DNA of 35,346 nucleotides, taken from Actinomycetota bacterium. Its GTDB lineage: Bacteria > Actinomycetota > Thermoleophilia > Solirubrobacterales > Solirubrobacteraceae. A program made the translations under genes and the position numbers. The notes under the pieces were generated by a model. The model did not search any database. It saw only the letters and a list, made by a program, of their open reading frames with translations, and was not told the origin of the DNA. The DNA is taken from assembly GCA_009699865.1 (NCBI GenBank), contig WLNJ01000016.1, positions 1 through 35,346 on the forward strand, read 5' to 3'. Shown piece by piece: positions 30,390 to 35,346 of this stretch. Each line of letters begins with the position of its first letter. Position 1 is the first letter of the stretch.

Positions 30390-32696
30390 TCAGGAGAGCT
30401 CCCGCTCCACCTGCTTGGTTTCGTATGCCTCAACCATGTCGCCTTCCTTGACATCGGCGTAATCCTTGAGGACGATGCCGCACTCGAAGTTCTCGAGAAC
30501 TTCCTTGGCATCCTCGTTGAAGCGTCGAAGGCTTTCAATCCGGCCTTCATAGACAACCAGGCCGTCGCGAACCAGCCTTGCGGTTGCGCCACGTTCGAGC
30601 TTCCCGGAGGTGACATAGGAACCGGCAATCGTGCCGATCTTGGAGGCCTTGAAGATCTGCCTTACCTCAGCGCTACCAACGGCACTCTCGACCTCATCAG
30701 GCACGAGCATCCCGCCCATTGCTGCCCTGAGGTCTTCAAGAACACGGTAAATGACCGAGTAGCTGCGGATCTCGATGCCTTCGCGGTCCGATACTGCGCG
30801 AGCGTCGCCAACCGGCCGGACATTGAATCCGAGTACCACTGCCTTCGAGGCAGCAGCGAGCATCACGTCCGATTCGTTGATTCCGCCTACAGCACTGTGG
30901 ATCACACGGACAGCAACCTCACTCTGCGGAAGCTTCGCGATCTCATCCTGAATGGCTTCGATCGAGCCAGCAACATCTGCTTTGAGAACAAGGTTGAGTT
31001 CCTGAATACCGCTGGAAAAGATCTCCTCAAGTGAGACGCGACGGCCAGAGCGACGAGCGAGCGCTTCGGTTTTGAGCCTGTGGCCTCGCTCCTTGGCTGA
31101 TTCACGAGCGTCCCGATCCGAGTCAAACATGCGGACGAACTCGCCGGCGTCCGGAACGCTCCCGAAGCCAAGAACCTCAACAGGCTCTCCGGGACTGGCA
31201 ATCAGAACGCGTTCTCCGGTGTGGTCGTGCATCGCGCGAACACGTCCCCAATGCGCTCCTGCTGCGAGTGGATCCCCAATACGAAGGGTCCCGCGCTGTA
31301 CAAGGATGCTGACGACAGCTCCTCGGCCTGGATCGAGCCTTGACTCAATCACGGTTCCAGAAGCGTCTGTGTTCGGGTTTGCCTTCAACTCTTCAAGGTC
31401 AGCCATGACGACGAGCGTCTCGAGCAGGGCCTCAAGGCCTTCGCCCGACTTTGCGGACACATCACAGAATTCAGTCTCTCCACCCCAGTCAACGGGTTGA
31501 AGTCCGAGCTCTGCCATCTCGCCCCGAACACGGTCGGGCTGTGCGCCTTCCTTATCAATCTTGTTGACGGCCACGAGCATTGGGACACCGGCTGCCTTGG
31601 CGTGATCAACGGCCTCGATGGTCTGAGGCTTGACGCCATCATCCGCGGCAACCACGATCACGGCGATGTCAGTCACCTGTGCGCCTCGTGCACGCATTGC
31701 GGTGAAAGCCTGGTGGCCTGGAGTGTCGAGGAACGTGACGATCCGACCGTCCACATGAACTTGATACGCGCCGATGTGCTGGGTTATACCGCCGGCTTCA
31801 CCAGCGGCAACCTCTGTCTTTCTGATGGCGTCGAGGAGAGAAGTCTTGCCGTGGTCGACATGTCCCATGACCGTCACAACTGGCGGACGATCAATGAGCT
31901 GCGCCTCGGTGTCATTGAAATCCGGAGCCTCGATGGCCTCCTCATCGCTGTGAACAATTTCAACTTCGCGATCTAGCTCGCCTGCGAGAACCTCGATTGT
32001 CTCGTCGGAAAGGGTCTGCGTAAGCGTGGCCATCTCACCGAGTCCAATCAGCTTCTTGATGACGTCAGGAACCGGGACGCCCAAATATTCGGAGACATCC
32101 TTAACGGTGGATCCCGAGTTAACCCGGATTACCTGCGTCGTTGCGTCAGCAGGTCTCGTTTCGGCATCGGCAAACACTTCGTCGTAGGAACGGCGACGGC
32201 CACCCCTGCGACGGGGTCTACGCCCTGGAGCGCCTTGAGGTGGCCCCCCGGTTGCTGGACGCCTATTGGCCTGGGAGTCGATGACGACGCGCCGCTTGCC
32301 TGGGCCAGCTGCTGCCTCGGCTTCCTCTCGGGTTGGGGTCGGTGTGTCTTGAGGCGGCGCAGGCTTAGCGGCAGGAGCAGGCTTCTCTGCTGCGGCAGGC
32401 TTAGCGGCAGGCGCAGGCTTGGCGGCAGGAGCAGGCTTCTCTGCTGCGGCAGGCTTAGCGGCAGGCGCAGGCTTAGCCGCAGACTCAGGCTTTGCTGCTG
32501 GCTTCTTAGCCTTGGCAGGGGCTGCTTTTGCTGGAGCAGCCTTGGACCCAGCTGCTACCGCTGCCTTGGCATCGGATTCCTCAACCGAGGATGCGGCTGC
32601 TTTGGCCTCAACTCCAGCCGCGTTCAGAACAGCCAGCAAGTCCTTGCTGGTCATGCCCAAATCCTTGGCTATTTCATGAACGCGCTTGCGTGCCAT
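30390..32696 (-). CDS. infB: Translation initiation factor IF-2
   Basis: 768 residues. GTPase that places initiator tRNA on the 30S subunit and promotes subunit joining. The IF2_N helix domain ([20 protein letters not shown]) starts the protein. A Lys/Ala/Pro region (about 45-115) contains an 18-residue tandem repeat, then an Arg/Gly-rich patch ([12 protein letters not shown]). A second IF2_N ([25 protein letters not shown]) precedes the G domain with GHVDHGKT (about 277-284), DTPGHQAF and NKIDKEG. Domains II-IV follow to the C-terminus. A TAGACT 9 bases before the ATG could be an internal promoter; otherwise it is read from the rimP–nusA transcript. Confidence 0.98.
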   Translation of the reverse strand: MARKRVHEIAKDLGMTSKDLLAVLNAAGVEAKAAASSVEESDAKAAVAAGSKAAPAKAAPAKAKKPAAKPESAAKPAPAAKPAAAEKPAPAAKPAPAAKPAAAEKPAPAAKPAPPQDTPTPTREEAEAAAGPGKRRVVIDSQANRRPATGGPPQGAPGRRPRRRGGRRRSYDEVFADAETRPADATTQVIRVNSGSTVKDVSEYLGVPVPDVIKKLIGLGEMATLTQTLSDETIEVLAGELDREVEIVHSDEEAIEAPDFNDTEAQLIDRPPVVTVMGHVDHGKTSLLDAIRKTEVAAGEAGGITQHIGAYQVHVDGRIVTFLDTPGHQAFTAMRARGAQVTDIAVIVVAADDGVKPQTIEAVDHAKAAGVPMLVAVNKIDKEGAQPDRVRGEMAELGLQPVDWGGETEFCDVSAKSGEGLEALLETLVVMADLEELKANPNTDASGTVIESRLDPGRGAVVSILVQRGTLRIGDPLAAGAHWGRVRAMHDHTGERVLIASPGEPVEVLGFGSVPDAGEFVRMFDSDRDARESAKERGHRLKTEALARRSGRRVSLEEIFSSGIQELNLVLKADVAGSIEAIQDEIAKLPQSEVAVRVIHSAVGGINESDVMLAAASKAVVLGFNVRPVGDARAVSDREGIEIRSYSVIYRVLEDLRAAMGGMLVPDEVESAVGSAEVRQIFKASKIGTIAGSYVTSGKLERGATARLVRDGLVVYEGRIESLRRFNEDAKEVLENFECGIVLKDYADVKEGDMVEAYETKQVERELS
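32368..32475 (-). repeat. Two 54-base in-frame tandem repeats in infB
   Basis: Copies at 32368-32421 and 32422-32475 are identical over at least 53 bases and encode an Ala/Pro/Lys unit of 18 residues in the IF-2 linker. Recent duplication is likely; copy number may vary between strains. Confidence 0.9.
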
Positions 32697-32705
32697 ACGG
32701 TCTTT

Positions 32706-32711
32706 AGTCTA
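32706..32711 (-). promoter_or_regulatory. TAGACT -10-like hexamer before infB
   Basis: Minus-strand TAGACT ends 9 bases before the infB ATG in the 71-base nusA–infB gap. It is the same hexamer as at 120 and 5247. The gap also holds an imperfect stem of CCTTCCGG and CCGGAGG arms, without a T-tract. Confidence 0.35.
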
Positions 32712-32767
32712 GTTCCCCTCCGGTGAACTAACCCGGAAGGCCTCTCTGGTCTGAGTTGAGTTGATGA

Positions 32768-34279
32768 CTACTCGCCCTCTTCCGTGTCTGCTGGTTCTTG
32801 CTCGACTTCGGCGTCGGCGTCGGCCTCGGGCAGAACCGCGTCCACTTCAGCTACGACGTCCTCAGACACCACTTCCTCAACGGACTCAGCTACTGGAGCT
32901 TCCTCAGCCTCTGCGGCATCCACGGAAGTTGCTTCCTCAACCGCGGCGATTTCCTCAACGGCGACAGTCTCCTCAACGGCGACCTCTACCTCATCAGCTG
33001 GGGCCTCATCTGGCTCAGGAGCGGCCTGTGGCTGACCACCAGCGGCCTCATAGCCCTGGTGAGCCTCAATGCCGCAGTAACGCGACCCTTCGATGGGAGC
33101 GTTGGGGCAACGCCGACCATTAGAAAGAACTGCTGCGCAGCGAGTCTGAGTATCTCCCTCTTCCTCTGCGCCTGGAACTGTTGCCTCTTCGGCGTAGTCG
33201 CTTTCTGAGCGAATGTCGATACGCCAACCGGTCAAGCGAGCAGCCAAGCGAGCATTCTGCCCGGAGCGGCCAATCGCAAGAGCAAGCTGGTCATCAGGGA
33301 CAATCACAGTTGCCTGCTTCTCGTCGTCGTCGACCAACACCTCTCGGACACGTGCCGGTGAGAGCGCCTTGGCTACAAATCGTGCCGGCTCCTCGTTGAA
33401 CGGGATGATGTCGATCTTCTCTCCCCGGAGCTCCGAGACAACCATGCGCACTCGGGACCCTCTAGGCCCCACGCAGGCGCCAACTGGGTCTACGCCGTCC
33501 TGATGTGAGATGACAGCAATCTTTGACCGGTAACCAGGCTCGCGGGCAACCTCAGTGATTTCAACTAGACCGTCAGCCATTTCAGGTACTTCGAGAGCAA
33601 AGAGTTCCCGAATCAGGTTTGGATCACGGCGCGAAACGATAATGCTCGGACCCTTAGGAGATGACGAGACCTCCTTGATGATCGCCTTGACGCGCTGGGC
33701 GTTGTCGTAACGCTCGCCGTCAACCTGCTCAGACCGCGGAAGCAGTGCCTCAGTTGTCTCATTCAGTCTTACGAGGGTGTAGCGGCTGTCGGTCTGCTGG
33801 ATAACACCGTTGATGAGCTCACCAACGCGATCGCGGTATTCCTCAAAAGTCAGCTCGCGCTCAGCTTCACGCACGCGCTGAAGGAGCACCTGCTTCGCCG
33901 TTACAGCAGCGATACGGCCGAAGTTCTCAGGGGTGACGTTGACCTCTTCGATGCGGTCGCGGTACTCCTTAACCTTCTCCAAGTCGAGTTCTGGGGCGGC
34001 TGGCTCACGGGCCTCGCCGGTCTCAGGGTCAATCAGTGGCTCGTCAAGCTCTTCCGGCTCAGTCAGAACCAGTGGCACGATTTCCTCAGGGATCAGGAGC
34101 TGCCAAACGATGAAGTCTCCACTTACCGGGTCAATCTCAACGCGCGCATACTCGGCTGAGTCCGATGCCTTCTTATAGGCGGAGAGAAGAGCAGCCTCAA
34201 GCGCGTCGATCAGCGTCTCGAGTGGGATGGCCTTCTCGTCGGCAATGGCTCCGAGTGCGTCAATGATTTCTTTGGACAT
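32768..34279 (-). CDS. nusA: Transcription termination/antitermination factor NusA with a Cys3His insert and acidic tail
   Basis: 503 residues, longer than typical actinobacterial NusA (about 330-350). Binds RNA polymerase and modulates pausing, termination and antitermination. N-terminal polymerase-binding domain (about 1-130), S1 domain (GVIQQTDSRYTLVRL), then two KH domains with VDPVGACVGPRGSRVRMV and DDQLALAIGRSGQNARLAARLTGW. After the KH domains comes C381-x9-C391-x10-C402-x4-H407, a small zinc-binding-like motif, then about 95 residues rich in Glu, Ala and Val. GGAGGT about 6 bases before the ATG is a strong ribosome binding site. No ylxR gene lies between nusA and infB. Confidence 0.97.
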   Translation of the reverse strand: MSKEIIDALGAIADEKAIPLETLIDALEAALLSAYKKASDSAEYARVEIDPVSGDFIVWQLLIPEEIVPLVLTEPEELDEPLIDPETGEAREPAAPELDLEKVKEYRDRIEEVNVTPENFGRIAAVTAKQVLLQRVREAERELTFEEYRDRVGELINGVIQQTDSRYTLVRLNETTEALLPRSEQVDGERYDNAQRVKAIIKEVSSSPKGPSIIVSRRDPNLIRELFALEVPEMADGLVEITEVAREPGYRSKIAVISHQDGVDPVGACVGPRGSRVRMVVSELRGEKIDIIPFNEEPARFVAKALSPARVREVLVDDDEKQATVIVPDDQLALAIGRSGQNARLAARLTGWRIDIRSESDYAEEATVPGAEEEGDTQTRCAAVLSNGRRCPNAPIEGSRYCGIEAHQGYEAAGGQPQAAPEPDEAPADEVEVAVEETVAVEEIAAVEEATSVDAAEAEEAPVAESVEEVVSEDVVAEVDAVLPEADADAEVEQEPADTEEGE

Positions 34280-34293
34280 GAATGACCTCCGCT

Positions 34294-34722
34294 TTAAGCA
34301 GCCGCGACCAGATGGGCGCGACCTATGGCCGAATATGGAAGTGAGAGCCGCTCGTCGCCTGTGGCAACGGTGACTGTCTCGTCGTCGGCTTCGACGATCT
34401 CACCACTGATGGTCCTGCTACCACTCTCTGGGAGTGGCTCTGAAAGCTTGATCTTGGCTGTACGGCCAGCAAACCGGCGAAAATGGTCGGGCTTAGTGAG
34501 CGGTCGTTCGGCGCCGGGGCTTGAAACCTCAACAGCATGGGTTTCGCGCACATCGGCGAGCAGCTCGGTCACGCGTTCGCAGTGAGCCAATGTGACTCCG
34601 TCCGGGTGATCGATGAACACGCGGACTCGCCCCGCACCTGGTGCGTCTACGAGCAGAACCTCAATATCGTCCGAATTGTCGGCGATTAGGCTGCGGATCT
34701 TGGTTTCGATGGCTTCGTTCAT
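34294..34722 (-). CDS. rimP: Ribosome maturation factor RimP
   Basis: 142 residues. Assists 30S assembly. N-terminal alpha/beta domain: IETKIRSLIADNSDDIEVLLVDAPGAGRVRVFIDHPDGVTLAHCERVT; HAVEVSSPGAERPLTKPDHFRRFAGR is the family signature; the C-terminal SH3-like barrel has ISGEIVEADDETVTV. The frame is open to 34824, but the ATG at 34722 has GAGGA at 6 bases and begins the conserved part; the upstream extension reads through the terminator hairpin. First gene of rimP–nusA–infB. Confidence 0.96.
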   Translation of the reverse strand: MNEAIETKIRSLIADNSDDIEVLLVDAPGAGRVRVFIDHPDGVTLAHCERVTELLADVRETHAVEVSSPGAERPLTKPDHFRRFAGRTAKIKLSEPLPESGSRTISGEIVEADDETVTVATGDERLSLPYSAIGRAHLVAAA

Positions 34723-34735
34723 TGGGTTCCTCGAT

Positions 34736-34760
34736 AAAAAGAGCGGGCCTTCGCCCGCTC
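34736..34760 (-). terminator. Intrinsic terminator in the rimP leader (attenuator candidate)
   Basis: On the minus strand an 8-base-pair perfect stem GAGCGGGC / GCCCGCTC with a 4-base loop is followed directly by TTTTT. It ends 13 bases before the rimP start and downstream of the only visible minus-strand promoter, so it lies inside the operon leader. No minus-strand gene upstream needs this terminator. Confidence 0.75.
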
Positions 34761-34769
34761 CGCACTGCG

Positions 34770-34786
34770 CACCGGTCAGACCGGTG
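34770..34786 (-). promoter_or_regulatory. Second hairpin in the rimP leader
   Basis: CACCGGT and ACCGGTG form a perfect 7-base-pair stem with a 3-base loop, 9 bases upstream of the terminator stem. Together they fill most of the predicted leader of about 76 nucleotides. Confidence 0.55.
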
Positions 34787-34804
34787 TCTAAAGCTGTTGA
34801 GCCA

Positions 34805-34810
34805 ATCGTA
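34805..34810 (-). promoter_or_regulatory. TACGAT -10-like hexamer for rimP–nusA–infB
   Basis: Minus-strand TACGAT, identical to the hexamer before miaB. A start site near 34798 would give a leader with both hairpins. A TTAGCG at 34827-34832 is a weak -35 at 16 bases. Confidence 0.45.
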
Positions 34811-34829
34811 GCATTGCCCGGCATCTCGC

Positions 34830-34835
34830 TAACCT
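34830..34835 (+). promoter_or_regulatory. TAACCT -10-like hexamer, leaderless start
   Basis: TAACCT ends 6 bases before the GTG at 34842. It overlaps the weak -35 of the divergent rimP promoter, so the two may compete for polymerase. Confidence 0.4.
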
Positions 34836-34841
34836 CGCGGG

Positions 34842-35216
34842 GTGCGCACGGATCACACAGTCACTGTTGTCGGCGAGTTCCTCTCAGGGCTGGAGGACCC
34901 CGCCCGGGAGCTCGCTTATGGCGAATGGGGCTTGTCGGTGGACGCTGCCGGGTGGCCGCTCGACATTGGCATTGCAGCTCGCGAAGGGCTGCTGCGGATT
35001 CAGGCGAATGTCTGTGCCGCAGGTCAGCTCAGCCCTGAGGATCTCCTTTGGTGGAACCGGCGAATCCACCTTGTCCGCTTCAGTTCAACGCGGGACGGTG
35101 AGGTGTGGCTTTCCTGTGATCTTCTCCCCGACGCTCTAGATGCGAGGCAGCTTGACCGTGTCCTTGGGCTCTTCGTGCTGACCGCCACTCAGGCTCGTCA
35201 GCACATCCCGACCTAG
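34842..35216 (+). CDS. YbjN/CesT-like small protein
   Basis: 124 residues from GTG. The arrangement WGLSVDAAGWPLDIGIAAREGLLRIQANV, LLWWNRRIHLVRFSSTRDGEVWLSCDLLPDALDARQLDRVLGLFV matches the YbjN (type III secretion chaperone-like sensory) fold seen in many actinobacterial proteins of this size. These are soluble, often of unknown role, and thought to assist or sense other proteins. The start is supported by the TAACCT hexamer at leaderless spacing. Divergent from rimP and convergent with the gene at the right edge. Assignment rests on pattern recognition only. Confidence 0.7.
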   Translation: MRTDHTVTVVGEFLSGLEDPARELAYGEWGLSVDAAGWPLDIGIAAREGLLRIQANVCAAGQLSPEDLLWWNRRIHLVRFSSTRDGEVWLSCDLLPDALDARQLDRVLGLFVLTATQARQHIPT

Positions 35217-35220
35217 GCCC

Positions 35221-35346
35221 TTATGAGCCGCTGGCGCGGAGCTCGACGAGGGCATCAATGATTCCTCCGGCGATTACTTGTTTACTGGCGAGCGCAAGTT
35301 GCCTCTCCCCCTTGTGCGTGATCAGGGTTACCTGATTGTCGAGAGA
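35221..35346 (-). CDS. C-terminal end of an unknown gene, cut by the right edge
   Basis: The minus strand is open from the window edge for 41 codons and ends in TAA at 35221-35223. It reads DNQVTLITHKGERQLALAS, then KQVIAGGIIDALVELRASGS. Composition is protein-like, with alternating strand and helix pattern. It converges on the YbjN-like gene with a 4-base gap. I do not recognise the family from this fragment. Confidence 0.55.
   Translation of the reverse strand, partial: SLDNQVTLITHKGERQLALASKQVIAGGIIDALVELRASGS

Noticed and set aside
30348-31034. Plus-strand open frame of 228 codons
   Set aside because: Antisense to infB, whose GTPase and C-terminal domains are intact there; no ribosome binding site or family motif in the antisense product.
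32235-32726. Plus-strand frame of 163 codons rich in Leu, Arg, Gly and Cys
   Set aside because: A reverse reading of the IF-2 Ala/Pro/Lys repeat; low-complexity shadow.
34736-34800. tRNA or small RNA gene upstream of rimP, as metY in E. coli
   Set aside because: No cloverleaf, T-loop or CCA-like pattern; only the two hairpins are seen.

Overview
This is a chromosomal core-genome window from a moderately GC-rich bacterium, almost certainly an actinobacterium. The gene order ftsK–(rodZ-like)–cinA–recA–recX–miaB–miaA–dapF–hflX, the pnp–dapB–dapA–rnj run and the rimP–nusA–infB–rbfA–nrnA–truB–ribF–rpsO run are all actinobacterial arrangements. Several details point, by family knowledge and not by any search, to the deep class Thermoleophilia (Solirubrobacterales-like): an LL-diaminopimelate aminotransferase next to dapF, a RibF whose adenylyltransferase domain is shortened, and a MurT/GatD pair. 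No phage, IS element, CRISPR array, tRNA or rRNA was seen. No stretch over about 165 bases lacks a gene.

Layout. 1-730: a possible minus-strand gene start at the left edge and an unknown membrane protein. 734-1423 (-): cyclophilin lipoprotein. 1513-5225 (+): tight operon of a lipid kinase, murT, an uncharacterised methyltransferase and gatD (amidation of lipid II glutamate), then a small unknown gene at 5259. 5546-14025 (-): recA, recX, miaB, miaA, dapF, dapL, hflX and dut, interrupted by one plus-strand SDR gene at 10244. 14189-18370 (-): ftsK, a short rodZ-like gene and cinA. 18425-20471 (+): an OmpR-type response regulator and its histidine kinase. 20479-25945 (-): pnp, dapB, dapA, rnj. 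26039-34722 (-): rimP, nusA, infB, rbfA, nrnA, truB, ribF, rpsO, a peroxiredoxin and a DsbA-like protein. 34842-35216 (+): a YbjN-like protein; 35221 to the right edge (-): the end of an unknown gene.

The genes fall into a few linked jobs. DapA, DapB, DapL and DapF make diaminopimelate for peptidoglycan and lysine, while MurT/GatD amidate the peptidoglycan stem. RimP, NusA, IF-2, RbfA, TruB, S15, MiaA and MiaB serve transcription, ribosome assembly and tRNA modification. PNPase, RNase J and NrnA form an RNA turnover set. RecA, RecX and FtsK handle DNA repair and chromosome segregation.

Main points of interest: DapF carries serine in place of both catalytic cysteines. A methyltransferase is translationally coupled between murT and gatD. 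The rimP–nusA–infB operon has a hairpin-plus-U-tract intrinsic terminator in its 5' leader. A TANNNT -10 hexamer sits 6-9 bases before many start codons, which implies widespread leaderless mRNAs. NusA has an added Cys3His motif and a long acidic tail.
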